A DNA stretch of 64,000 bases from Irpex lacteus (taxonomy: Eukaryota > Basidiomycota > Agaricomycetes > Polyporales > Irpicaceae), in NCBI GenBank assembly GCA_001986395.2, contig MQVO02000009.1, forward strand, positions 434,001-498,000, in the 5' to 3' direction. The position numbers were made by a program, and so were the translations under genes. Below are positions 23,593-36,721 of this stretch, in pieces; position 1 is the stretch's first letter; every line of letters begins with the position of its first letter. The notes under the pieces were generated by a model. The model searched no databases, had not been told where the DNA came from, and saw nothing but the letters and a program-made list of their open reading frames with translations.

Positions 23593-25145
23593 ATGAGTAA
23601 TCCTCAGTCGCAACACCTCGAAACGTTCAGACTCGGGTCGCTAGTCGTCCCACGTCTGTGGAATGGACTCTGGCAGTTATCCAGCAACGCCTGGGGCAGT
23701 GCACCTTCTACGAAAATCCGCAGGCATATGGCGCAATATGCTAGCCAGGGATACATTGCCTTCGGTAAGTGATTACGGTAATTCCTGAAGAGCGATGTCC
23801 TCACAATGCTGTAGATATGGTATGTCGCACCTCTCTTATCATAAGGTACTAGCCTAATCGCTACATCAACCGATACATTTCACTAGGGTAAGTAATAGTA
23901 GTAAGTTGGGACGTGGTATAGATACTAATTCAGTACGTCATATTAGCTGATCACTACGGCAGTGCCGAGCTGCTCTTCGTAAGTTCCGTCTTATAAACCA
24001 ATTCTTTTTTCTAACGATTTCATAAGGGCCAATTCAGACAAAGTCTTCCGAACCCAAAACAAGTAGTTGGTGGCACGAAGTGGTGTGTCTTTCGGAAGAT
24101 AGACCCTACCCGGGAAGTTGTGGAAGCGGCCGTTCAAGAACGTCTAGACAGGACGAAAAGTCAGGCCGTTGATTTGCTGCAGGTAAGATCGTACCGCGAG
24201 AACGGGTAGATATATCTAGGAAGTAACTTACCGGCAATTCCCAGTTTCATTGGCAAGATTATAGTGACGAGGGGTATATGACTGCACTGCGGCACTTACA
24301 AGATTTACAGGCGGAAGGGAAGATAATAAACATCGGCTTGTGCAACTTTGACACCATCCGTACGGATGAGATTTGCACTTCGCTCGGTCCAGGGTCTATA
24401 GTGTCAAACCAGATACAGGTGCGTTTCCGAGCAGCCTTTGATCGATCTTGTGAGTTAACCTGGCACTTCACAGTTCTCTCTGATAGATACAAGGCCGCTT
24501 CACGGCATGTCGGACGTGTGTGAGAAGCACGGAGTCAAACTTTTGACCTATGGAACGCTCGTGAGCACCGCAGGCCCTCCGTATTTCACTAACTTACACC
24601 TGCTACAGTGCGGAGGGTTTCTTTCCGATCAGTGGCTAGATAAGCCCGAGCCTGACCTATATGCCGATAATCTGACCCCCTCACAGCGCAAAGTGAGGCG
24701 ACCGTTCCATCTCCATTCTTCAGCTAACTCGACTCCTCCCCATTTAAATCAGTATCTTGATATGATCGTGAAGGCGTGGGGAAGTTGGCCACTTTTCCAG
24801 GAACTGCTGACTGTACTTCGAAGCATTGGGAACCGCCATGGTGGTGTCAGCATAGCCAACGTAGCCACTCGATGGGTGCTTGACCAACCGGCTGTAGGTG
24901 CTATCTTAATCGGTCAGTGGTGTCATTCCTTTCGCCGTAGTTGAGATAGCATTGGCAAGCCATGTATTCACCGGGATTGTATAGGCACACGCATGGGTAT
25001 CACGGACCATACGGAAGATAACCAGAAGGTCATGAGTCTCCGTCTAGACGATGAGGACAGAGCTGCTATTGAAGAAGTCCTGGACCGCTCCAATGGGCGA
25101 AGATTGATCACAAGTATAGGCGATTGTGGGGCTGAATATCGCTGA
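23593..25145 (+). CDS. Aldo/keto reductase with 5-nt and 1-nt micro-exons
   Basis: Exons 23593..23764, 23815..23819 (5 nt), 23887 (1 nt), 23947..23978, 24027..24182, 24245..24418, 24474..24560, 24609..24692, 24753..24912 and 24985..25145 code for 343 aa. It is an NADPH-dependent oxidoreductase fold. The full catalytic tetrad is present: Asp58 and Tyr63 in FDMADHYG, Lys88 in GGTKW and His124 in FHW, with the normal spacing. Cofactor-end motifs follow (RWVLDQPAVGAILIGTR). The two micro-exons supply D-M and the first base of Ala60. Without the single-base exon the reading frame is lost. The substrate is unknown. The start at 23593 is preferred because of the TATA position. Confidence 0.88.
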
Positions 25146-27454
25146 ACAGAACATCTTGATTCGATTGTCTCGCAATAGAGGGTCCAGACAAATGTATATT
25201 ATCATACACCGCAATCGGCTATAACGCATCAATATTCGAGATGTACACGCCACCTGTGTGATCGTTGAACATGAGCGCTGCGCGGGCGCCGAGAGCATAG
25301 TAGATGCAGGGCTGGTCGCTACTGGTGAAAAAGGAGGATTTCTATACCGCCTAATGATCTTCTTCAGATGTACTTATGGCGAATCATTGGTACGATCCTT
25401 TCCTGAGATGTGATATGATAGGAGCAGATGGTTGAAGGCCGTATGTCTGTGCATCTTTCTGTTCAATCTGAGCTGATCATCTCGGTATCGCTGAAGCAAT
25501 AATCAAGTGCACGTATCACTGGCATGACCGAGTGTTCGATTATATTCGCACCTGTCATCAACCATTATACTTCTGAATTCGGTGGTTGGTGAGAGGTGAA
25601 CGCGAGTTGAGGTCGAGCCTCTATCTAAAGCTGTTGATCTGGATCATAGGCCAGAGATGAGAGAGGAGACGGGCTTCATGAGTCTTCATGGCGCTACACG
25701 GCGCCATTCAGCAGTCCGGGCATGATTTCACCGGTGAAGCCTGGAGAGGAGATCGCGAAGACTCGCGAAAGCTCGCGAAAAGCTCCCCCGAGGGACCATA
25801 CCGCGGGACAGCACATTTACAGATGATCTCCAGCGATAAGCACCGAGTTTAACAAAGGAGCTTTCATTGGGCAGATTGAATGTTGCTCGAATGGGAACTG
25901 ATATGCACAGCGCACACCGGAAATAACTCACCTAGCACAAACGTATCCTGTATTAGAGTTTAGTATGAGTTTGCGCTGAAAGGAAGGAGATAAAGGGTCT
26001 TCAACTTGTCGTAGATCTTGCACCGGGAACAACATATCAGTAGAAGAATCGGGGATCGCACCGAATGTGTTGCCGACAAAGCCTGTAGACGCAGCACAGC
26101 GCTCTGCTACAAATAAAGTGGGTCACAGAGTGAATACCAGAAACTTTAAACAACTGCATACCTGGGACCCCGAACTCCTGTCAAATTCGGTCCGTGTTGG
26201 AATATCGATTTCTTCCTGGTATAGCCGCAGACTGCTGGGTAGCAGTTAGCAGATCAACAAGTATTCCATCAATTGACCCGAGTGCCCGCATGAACTTACG
26301 ATTAACTTCGTCGTAGCATCGTTGCCTCAATCGCACGACAGCTTGCCTGATCTGGCAACCTACTGCGCCATCATAGCTACATCTATCTGTGGAATTGATG
26401 TCCAGGGCACATAAGTTCAGCACTACCCTGTGGCGATCACTGATTCTGATAGGTTTCTTGGCCGTGCAGGCGTTTCGACTCTCGACTGAGATCTGGGGGG
26501 ATTGTAAGCCGTCTCGTTTGGATACTGCAGACGTCCTCAAATAACAGGGACATACAGGGAGTTGCGGGGTGTCTGGTAAATGCCTGGCAGCAGACACGCA
26601 GGGCTTACTAATATTGTTATAGAGCAAGTAAATATACTATGCTTCTAAGTTCAGCGATGCGAAGCAAATGCTACTACCGTTGTCAGTCAGTTCGATACGG
26701 ACGGCATCCAGGTGAACCTCGAAGTATTCTCAGTTGCTTGCGAGTCTCACCGAGCCATAGAAGCTATCATGGAGAGCACAGTATCAGAATACAATTGTGC
26801 TCATTGCAGTGATATGGAGGCCAAACCGTAACTGTGCACTGGTACGCTGCTCGTATCTATCCCTTTGAGTTCGTAGGCGGTTGTGACATTACTTCAGTGT
26901 CCTCCGTAAATTGCGAATGGCGAAGATAGAGATATCTATGTAATGATAGCTATGCATGCTTTGAGTGTCTATTCAAGAATCAGAATGTGTGATCAAGATT
27001 TTCATCATGAAATGTACCTGTTGCAACAAACTGCTTCGTCATTTGTGTGATACAATTGCAAGGCGCGCGAAGACGCATCTGAGGGTCTCTACCAGTTGAT
27101 GCAGTGTACTGACGTACCACCATTGCTCTGGAAGACTGATACACGCCGTACGGGAGTAACATCGAATAACCAACGCGATAGATATGATAGACGACAGCAG
27201 ATGGTGGTTCCACACGACAATCTGTTCAGGCGCTAAAAGGACTCAACAACTGGGACGTTTGTGCAATATCCTAAAACGGAAGGTAGTGTAGTTCACATGC
27301 GCCGAAGGTGCTATACAGTACGAAGCTATAGAGCACATTGAAGTCTGCTGCATAAATCATACTGAGTCGTACCCTCCTGTGTACCTATGCATAAAATTCC
27401 GTGAAGCAAAACTAACGATTGCTACAATGTCGAAATATTTCACTGTAATGTCAT
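25146..27454. other. Gene-poor stretch with decayed minus-strand coding sequence
   Basis: No intact gene is found. Several short minus-strand segments between 25218 and 26240 read like exons but cannot be joined without stops (see the pseudogene entry). Around 25755-25785 there is a short direct repeat of the motif CTCGCGAAA. The remainder, 26250-27454, shows no coding pattern I trust. Confidence 0.4.
25218..26240 (-). pseudogene. Fragmented minus-strand gene remnant, family unknown
   Basis: Exon-like pieces with splice-like borders read in order on the minus strand. The first contains LYQEEIDIPTRTEFDRSSGS (upstream of a GTATGC donor near 26161). The second contains GFVGNTFGAIPDSSTDMLFP and QDLRQVEDPLSPSFQRK (about 25950-26100). 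The last ends CIYYALGARAALMFNDHTGG...SNIDAL with a stop at 25218. Joining the pieces needs frame changes, and an in-frame TAA precedes the donor near 26298, so the gene appears broken. I cannot name the protein. It might instead be a rapidly evolving gene with very short exons that I failed to assemble. Confidence 0.25.
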
Positions 27455-29581
27455 TCACCGCATACCCATCGGACTCGAACGATCTCGCTCACGATAACCA
27501 CGCGAGGAACTGGCACTCACAGTCCTTTCGCGCCTGGAAGACAAACCAGGTGGACCCATGTACGTCGACCTAGAAGGGGATACCACTGCCGTCCTTGCCT
27601 TGATTGGGTTTAGCTGCATCAGGTTCTCAACGTCCAGGCCAGCGGACTCCATTAACATCGCCCCCGCGCGGGCGATCACTTCCCTCTTTTGCTGATCCTT
27701 CGCGTCCAGTTCTCGAATCCTCCTTTCCTTCTCGTCCAAATCCTGCCGCAACCTCTTCACCTTTTCTCTCAGCTCGGCTGCCTCCGCTGCTTCTTCCTCG
27801 GCCTTTCTACGGCTCACAACCTCCCTCTTGCACAGATCCAATGCGAACTCTTCGGAACGACGGACCGAGTCGAGTTCTTCCTTCTTCTCCTCGAACTCGG
27901 TCTCTATCTTCTTGCGTACCGCCCGCTCCCGGTCAAGCTCGTCCTCTAGCTTCCGCTTCGCACGACGCGCCTCAGTAAGGTTCGTGACATTGTTCGCGTG
28001 GCGATCGCGTAGAGACTGAAGTTCACGTTGGAGCTTTTTCTCGGCTTGACGAAGATCAGTTTCGTCCACCGATTTATCGGAAGATTCTTTGCGTTTTCTG
28101 CCTCGGATACGGGAGGAATTCGTCGAAGAAGCAACAAGGATCGGAGCCTGTACTGAAGACAAAACTTGTTCACCGGTACCGTACACCTTCCGAAGGCATT
28201 CCTGAGCCTTCTCAAGGTATTCCTTATCCGTGCCAGCGTCTGACTCCTCTTGTGTTCGATGTCGAAGATCGTTGTAGCAGCTGGCTAACATGAGATACGC
28301 TGGACCCAAGTCCTCGTCCTTGAGCCCGACGTCCAGTGACCTCATGGCTGAAAACGTAGGTCGATGAAACGGCAACGTTACAAAAACAGAAGACGACATA
28401 CCGTCGAGCATTGAGGACATCACTGCAGCAGCAGCAGTGAGGTTCTGTTTCCTACGATAGTGAGCTGCGACGATCATCCACTTATCACGTTCCATTGCGG
28501 AGGCGGCGGTTTGCTGCAGGAGGAATATGACATTCTTAGGATCCTCAGTAATCGCATCGAGTTCGCAAGTGAAGTATTCGCCCTCGTAGTGAAGCACAAG
28601 AGATGGGACTTCGGATGAGGGAGGCCTCGGGGGGAGTGATCTGTGAAATCCTGGTATATTCGGATACTCGTAGGACGTGGATGTATGGCTTGAACCAGAT
28701 AGAACTAGATGATCTGCCATGGGCTCAGCTTTGATAAGGTGTGCAGGCAAGTCGGCGACCTCCAAACCTGGGGCCGTCGACGACGAAGAAGCATGAGGGA
28801 AGGAGAGCGGGTTCCTCATGCCAGAAGTAAATAGAGAGTCAGGCTGAGGAGTGGTAGTGTCTGGAGGTGTGACAAATTCGCGCATGTGAGCCTTGTACTT
28901 CTGTGCGGTGGTGGGGGTGACAACGTGATTTTCCTTCTCGTCTCCATTTAACCGCATATAGCCGCTTCCAGCGGTATGGAGGACGCCACCAGTGCCACGG
29001 GATACGCCCGTAGAGTTGGAAGAGAAGCTGCTCTGCTTCCTCAGTGAAGCAGACGAACGCCTGCGACCATTTGTATCCGAATACGTAGATATGCGGCCTT
29101 TGCACACATCAGTCTATAGAGTTCAAGGGAACAGTAATGTATACTCACTAAGGCCTGCATCCTCAAGCGATATTTCGACCTCTGCATTCCCCAGGCTTGT
29201 CCCCTCTCGCATCGGTGCGTTTTCTGATAGAAAAGGCAGCGGTGCGACTGAGAGAAAGTTGGCCGTCATCTGCGGGTTATCAGCCACAGTACGGACACTA
29301 AGCAAGTCTGATGGTATCTTAGAAGCCCTAACGCGTTTCACTTCATCTGAGCTATCAAACTCTACGAAGAAATGGGTTCGTCCGTGATGATCCCCTATTC
29401 TCCAAGGGTATATACCGCGGCTACATGCGCATATCATCAGCATATAATCAGTAGAGCGGTGAAAGTGAACGAAGAACATGAACGCGTACATAATGCCGCA
29501 TCGGCCCAGGATTTTCCGTATCTGGCCTTCCGACTGGTTTGTCGAGATATATACGACACGAAGAAGACGATTTGCAACCAT
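27455..29581 (-). CDS. Coiled-coil protein with RRM-like N-terminus, unknown function
   Basis: Exons 29490..29581, 29149..29420, 28402..29097 and 27455..28347 give 650 aa. The N-terminal 90 residues (RLLRVVYISTNQSEGQIRKI, then HGRTHFFVEFDSSDEVKRV) look like a small RRM-type alpha/beta fold, by inference. A Ser/Pro-rich linker follows, then a helical region (EGEYFTCELDAITEDPKNVI, AAHYRRKQNLTAAAAVMSSM, AYLMLASCYNDL) resembling TPR-like helices, then a long coiled coil at about 440-590 and a basic Ser-rich tail. Intron 28348..28401 is 54 nt with no stop, so an unspliced reading would add 18 residues; its borders (GTATGT...TTTTCAG) are convincing. No named family is recognised. Confidence 0.75.
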
Positions 29582-30253
29582 GGCACGATCCCGATGCTAC
29601 AGAGGGAGATGAAGGTTAGAAGCAAAGATGTTGAATAGCTTGCTCGCGAATATGCCGACGGCAGATTTGCGCAGAGATTTGTGTGTGATGTGTGACAAGC
29701 TAAGAAGAGAAGCTGTCAACGCGAACTACCTCACCTTCCATTTTGAGAGTAGGGGTAACCGTCCTTTCAGATTTCTCGAGGCCCGTCAAGAGGGAAAGAT
29801 TTGCGCATACTCATAGTCCAAGAGTATGATAACTGACGCAAAACAGCAAAGCTAGTACGTAGACGTTATGCTGCCTCACTGCTTCAGCGAAGTCGGCAAG
29901 ATGACAGGAATGCTGCATCAAACTGGAGATCTAGTGAAAAATCGAGACGCGAACCTTGGGAGTAGACCTGAATAGACTTATTCATATATATATGGTTCAG
30001 AAAGGGAGAATAGCGTGTGCACGCAGCAAATCATGGAAACGCCAGCTGGCCACAGAGTGATGGCCCACGTGGATGAGGCATCGAGATGGCTGTATAGTTA
30101 CTTCGGCATATGCCGGCTCACTGTGAACCTTATTTGTGCAGTGGCTGCACACCAAATACGGCCGAGCGTCTAATTGGACTCGCACGCCTGCAACCTCTCC
30201 CGCCGCCAAAAGGTCGACCCTCAAGACTCTCGACATCCTCCTCGACATCCAAA
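29582..30253. other. Divergent promoter region, coiled-coil gene / RPS5
   Basis: 672 bases between two divergent starts. An AT-alternating stretch (TATATATATGG) near 29985-29996 and a pyrimidine-rich segment just before 30253 fit an RPS5 promoter and leader. No gene is seen. Confidence 0.5.
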
Positions 30254-31130
<877 letters not shown>

Positions 31131-31636
31131 AGGCGCTCCATTTCAACCCACGATCCAGCCTCCGAGTTCGTATCATGTACGATACTGTGCTCGGTCGAGG
31201 AGACGGGCGAGAGGAAGAGAGAGAGTCCCGCTTGCTGCTATTGCGTTATGGGTGTTTTTATCTGTCTTTCTGCATTTGTTATTTTCACAGCCATCATGAC
31301 CCACGTTTCTACCCTGTATGAATGTATGGCACAGCGAAAGCTTCTCTCCTACCTGTGTGAGCAAACCTGAGAGATGCAGTCTGTTGCGTGACTAGATAAG
31401 ATATTGTGATGTCCAGTCTTGTTGATGATATCCCGGCATGAATGCGACGGACTGGGACCCTCAGAGCCAGAGTAGTACTTAGACAAGTTCAACCCTCGGG
31501 GCTTAGAATTCATGTCTGACGTCTACGTCCATTAAAGTTCTCGATAAGATGGGTGGTTATAAATCCAGACTACTTGCGAAGGACGGTGTATGTACTGCTG
31601 GTTTAGGGCCTTGAACGTGTGAGAAGCAAAAATAAT
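31131..31636. other. 3' flank of RPS5 and spacer to tRNA-Glu
   Basis: RPS5 3' untranslated sequence, then unassigned spacer. A run of five T on the minus strand at 31627..31631 directly after the tRNA 3' end is a likely RNA polymerase III terminator. Nothing else is seen. Confidence 0.5.
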
Positions 31637-31707
31637 TCCGACACGGGGAATCGAACCCCGGGCTATCGCGTGAGAGGCGATAATGTTAGCCACTACACCA
31701 TATCGGA
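31637..31707 (-). tRNA. tRNA-Glu (anticodon CTC)
   Basis: 71 nt without an intron. The acceptor stem TCCGATA pairs with TGTCGGA (one T-G wobble). The anticodon loop CTCTCAC gives anticodon CTC (decodes GAG). The T-arm contains GGTTCGATTCC, the B box. It is identical over its full length to the plus-strand copy at 50505..50575. Confidence 0.95.
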
Positions 31708-32000
31708 TTATCATGTTGTCTAGTAAAAAGTACTAACATCTACTTTCAGAGTATGGAGAGTAATTGCGGATATCTCCGCGTCAGTGCTCATTCCGATTAT
31801 GGCACCTACTGTAAGTGGACTGCCGCCTTCGTCAGCCCTGCGGTTGGTGATGAAAGCCTTCGCGATCGGACACAATAGCCACTGTTGTAATGCATACCGG
31901 CTCGATGGCTCCTCATCTTGCGTTGGAGGCCCTCTGAACCTTTACTGGTCTATCTTGACTGTCACGACACCGGTGAGCGAGCGACTCGGACACACGAGCG

Positions 32001-33181
32001 ATGGACAACAAACCATGTCCAACAGTTCAAAGCGAAGGAGGCCGTTCTAATCTCGGGGAGACAACATCAGCACAACCACCTCGACACAATGATGAAATTT
32101 ATCCGGTAGACGAACAGCAACTGCCGCCATTGCCCTATAGCCTCACTCCTCCACGACGACGACGAGCTATTGCTATATTCTTCACCATGGCCATTGTTGA
32201 AACATGCTTTCTCCCTCTCGTGCTCTATTACTCTTTCCGCTTAGGGGCACATCTATCCATGCGAACCAACCTGGCCATCGTCACCAGCCTTGTAGGCACC
32301 TTCAGCGGCTTCAAACTAGCCATTCGGGCATGGGTTCTGTGGTACCGGGAGGGAGACGGAAGCCGCAGACCTATTGGCGGTGGTAAATGGGGCCTCGACA
32401 CCTTTCATGTATGGATTTCTGCTGCTTTAACAGCGTTTTTTGTACCTCTTGCCATTGGATCATCTCTGTAAGTCCACGCAGTTTGAACGATGTATTATTT
32501 GAAGTGCGGAACTGAAACTCTGCTTCTGATAGAACGCCGGCAAGGCCTGAGGCAGTCGCTATAGCCCTTCCTTGCTTCATGCTCGTCTTCTGTATTCCAC
32601 TCACCATCACCGGACTCTTTCCTCGACACATACGAGTCCCATTCCGTATTTCCTCAATGCCAGCCGGCCAGCTCATCCCACCGCTTACTTATACCATCAC
32701 GGAGGATGTGGTCGGTGTCGATGGTGGAGGGAAGCTAGCGTTCCGCTATGCGCTTTGCCGGAGATACAAGGTGTCACAAGTGATGAGACGTATTATGCGT
32801 ATCACGGCTCTTGTTTGGGGACTTAGCGGATTTATCGCCGCAATAGGTCTGATTGTTGCCGCATGGACTGCACCTACGGATGTTGCATTCGCTCTTGGGT
32901 ATGGTGTGCCTTGGGTATGGGCGATACTTCTGGCACTGTGGACGCTGTTCTATGTGCGACGTCAGTTGGCCATTGAGAGGCATGAGTGGGATAGAGGGGT
33001 CAGGCATGAGATACCTCTACCAGTATGCGCCTCCTCAGTCGACAGAGATGTTGATCCTACACATACTGGATCAGCAACTTCTCAAACGGCCCCAGAGAAG
33101 ACTTTGGAGAAGGAGGTGGATCATAGGGAGGAAAACTTGATAGCGCAGAGTGGCCCGGCATACAGCAACCACACTGTATAA
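32001..33181 (+). CDS. Multi-pass membrane protein, unknown
   Basis: Exons 32001..32467 and 32533..33181 give 371 aa. After a polar 45-residue N-terminus come six or seven hydrophobic segments: around AIFFTMAIVETCFLPLVLYY, NLAIVTSLVGTFSGFKLAIR, VWISAALTAFFVPLAIG, AIALPCFMLVFCIPLTITGL, ALVWGLSGFIAAIGLIVAAW and AFALGYGVPWVWAILLALW. A 75-residue polar C-terminal tail follows. The layout is receptor-like, but no GPCR family motif is evident. The single intron has a clear GTAAGT donor and TGATAG acceptor. The 293 bases before the start hold no other feature. Confidence 0.75.
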
Positions 33182-36100
33182 ATCTAGTGACTTCCATTTG
33201 ACATGTTTGTATTCATCAAGAGTGTATGCCGTATTTTTTCGTGTCCTTCGATTACAAAAAATTCACCGTCGCAACATTCACGCTAGGTCAGAGTGGGGTG
33301 AGCGCGTCGTCGAACAGAAAACATAAGTAAAGAAATAAAACTCACATAGGTCATCTCATTCCAACGCGTGCGGCAAATACCAAGTTGACCAACCGTGTTA
33401 CCAGAGACCGGTCTCCAAGTTCGGCGCTTGTCAACGACTTTGTGGCGCGGCGGGTATATCCCGAAAGGGCAATCACGTCGGCATTGTATGACGTCTGGTA
33501 TGGCAGCCGCTGACACCCGGATGTGCTTTAGCCCTCCTGCATCTGTCGCGGGGCCAGTAGCTACTATGTGATTGAATGTTGATTTTGGCAGGAAAGTTGA
33601 TCAATCACCGGCGAAGTGTAGCGGCCGGGAGAAAGCCTGTCCTAAGTGTCTGACAGCAGTGGGAAACAGTGGAACTGGAATGAATCCTAGTGCAGACCCA
33701 ACTGTCGGGAGTCTTGCTTGTGCGTGACACCATGCCCATAAAACAGGCCTTGTCTTGATTGCTGCGCTTCCCCTCGTCGACGTACGAAATGCACACTTGT
33801 GGGATGTTAGCTGCACGTATACTCACCTATGTCTGAACGTTTCACGTTCACAATCTATCGTAGTCCAGGCACAAATTTGACGTAGCGGAGACTTGCCTGA
33901 GAGCGACGAGGATCTATGCTTGAACTCATAAGAATAGAATCATTGGAGCCGCTGAAACTAAAGTGTTCAGTCTCACGCATCCGAAGTCGTAAATGCCCAT
34001 GCTAACCCACGAAACATCGGGACTATCCTCGCTCTATCATTCGCCCAGCATTCAATTCAAGTAACATATCAGCCGTCCAGCTGTCTTGTTCACATCGCTC
34101 CCGAGTCGTGCATCGCGCCTGGTGAACACGATTTAGTGAAACAAAAGCGAGGTATGTCTTACATCGCGACATGTTTTACTAGCCGTGTGAATTCGACTCG
34201 CCGTCGACGGGTCTTTCTGAAGGATGCGATGGCTCTCACGAGCATTTTGAAAACGTTTTAGACCGTTTTAGACGTCGAATTCTGGACGTTCGCCTTGAAA
34301 ACTGGGAAGCCTCAGACCAATAACGAATGGGAAGATGCGAATTTCGAACCATACATACATCAGAACACCCGTATCTTCACACGCTGAACTCGAACAGCAC
34401 CAAGCAGTCCGTCCAGCCCAGCCCGCCCGCCCACATGATCCTTGGTCGGCTGAACGGTCGACGGGCATCGCCCTTCGGTGAGCACGGCAGGTGCGGCCGA
34501 CATGTCAAACGGCAGCCACTTCCTGTTGCAGATGACATTCAGCACGGATATTGACACGGACATAGAGCGTACCTAGAACTTCTACGTTCAATACGCCGTA
34601 GAGAAATGTGTGACGCATTTCAATGGATCATGTTTCTATATGGATCAGACTAGGATATTGAATGCCGCCGCGGTCAGTGACCAAAGCAGTACTCAGTGCA
34701 TTGAGCGCAACGCTCATCCAACGATGAAAGGGTGAATTCGGGGCGAAGCTCACGTAGGCATCATTAGTGCGAATTGCAATACTTACATACCTATTATACA
34801 ATGCATAACTGCTCTGGAAACCCATATTCCTTGTGCTATGGTACGATCTAGAAGGAAGGTCAGTACGTACACAGACGAATTTCTTGTGGACCGTACCTGA
34901 CTAAAAAGTACCGAAAGCCTTGACGCCTTCCAGCCGCAAAGAAGGCTTCAAATGACCGGCTGCGGGCGATCCGTAGCATTCAGAAGCCGTCTAAACAGTC
35001 AGCAAAAGCCTAGATCGGGCGTTATCCAGAAAAGTGCAAGGTTTGGGGGTTTGGAGTAGGGTGCCGTTTGGTAGTCGTGAAAGCGATTTCGAGCGCACTC
35101 CGAGTCCCTCGACACCACGAGTGCTTTGCACTGAGCACCCTGGCAGTGGTTTATCGCGGTAATGACCTATACCATTTACTCAGTGATGAAAAACGACTTA
35201 AAATAGATGGACTGAATGCGAACCTTGTTTCGATGGGCTGCAACCCAGTCCCGACGTAAACGCAGGAGAGATAACCCACGCCACGAACAATCTAAACGGA
35301 GGAGTGCCGGGTGAACTCCGCCGTAAGACATAACTTACTACTGATGCGGAGCCTGAGAGCGGGATCAGTGACGCTGTTCACCCGAGTCCCCACGCACCAC
35401 CAAATCAAGCTTTGGGAGTCCCGTAAGCGTAGAATCGTCAGACACGAGAGAGAAAACGTCCAAGTGAAATCGAAACCCAGCACGACAGGTGAGGGCACGA
35501 GGGATGATGATTAGGAAATCCAACAGACAACAAGGATAGGGGAAGTAGGGTATGTTATATGAGACAGCCTTCAGACGATCGCGAGGAATATGGAACCAAA
35601 AAAAGTGAGATAAGTGATGCGAAGGAGAGATGAGATGATGCAACGTGCGGTGCGGGAATGAGAGTGGATGCTAAAATGGGGGTGTGTAGGGGATGATGAA
35701 TGCTAGGGGAGTGGGATGAGGGGGTAGAAGTAAAAGCGAATATGGACGAGGACCAAGGCAGAGATATAATAAATCCTTGTTGTTGGAAGTTCCGATGAGC
35801 CCCATACGAGTTACTCGAAGAATAAATCAGAAAAGAACGATGCGAGAGGGATAGGGCGAACTGGAAGAAACACCAGCAAGACTCTATGGCCCGAACCCAG
35901 AGCATGCACGAGCGACTTCTTGGGAGCACAGAAGGCGGATGCGCGCTGCGTGGGTTCGAAGGGGCCTGGGTAGCTGAATGAGTGTAGATAGCAAGCAAGA
36001 AAGCTTTTGATCTCCGCGGCCCGTCATGGGCTATCAAGTCCATACGACGCGGTGTCGTCCACAAAATCCAAGGGTAGGGGAGTAATAGTACAGTGGGAGG

Positions 36101-36721
36101 TTCAGTATGGGCGATTTGTTTCGTATACAACCAGTGTCATGAGATGCGGTATGGAGGAGATGCGTTGGGATGTGAGCCGTGGAGTTGCAATGCGAGGGAC
36201 GTCGGATAAGTTTTACATGAGAAGCAAGAGATACAACGGGTAGGATGCTGATGATATGCGCGCCCGCCTTGCGGAGAACACTGGACGTTCCGGGAAAGGC
36301 GGGGCTAGGAAAGGCCGGTGATAACGCTACAGCAGGACGATGAGCATGCGCGACGGTTGATCAAGTGATGCGTGTGATCAATTGTTGCAGCGACACGACA
36401 CAGGCAAGGACGGCCATGGGAACGCAAGTCCAGCGAGTTGCTCTTGATGCAGTGGGAAATGGTATCCAAGAAACTGTGGTCCTCGCTGTATGGCAGACGA
36501 GACGTGAGGAGCCCGAGAGAAAGAGAGTCGAACCAGATGTATCGCCAGACCAGATGAGATCAATGTGAGAGCGGGAGCGGTGTACGAGGATGACGACAAT
36601 TAGCCGACTACGACGGATGCTAGGGTGTAAGACGAGGCGGGGCCGACAAGGGCGATCTGTTCCAAGGATAGCATTTGACTCACGATGAATGGAAATGGAG
36701 GGGCCGAGCCGAGTCGGGGCG
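33182..36721. other. Gene-poor stretch (3.5 kb)
   Basis: No gene recognised. The part from about 35500 to 36720, read on the minus strand, is pyrimidine-rich and rich in ATC/TCC triplets. It looks like a long 3' untranslated region of the gene ending at 36722 rather than coding sequence. 33182-35500 shows no coding pattern, RNA gene or repeat that I can support. Confidence 0.4.

Noticed and set aside
35555..36130. Minus-strand frame of 191 codons rich in Ser/His/Pro
   Set aside because: Composition is that of pyrimidine-rich untranslated sequence. No splice logic or motif; probably the 3' UTR of the gene ending at 36722.
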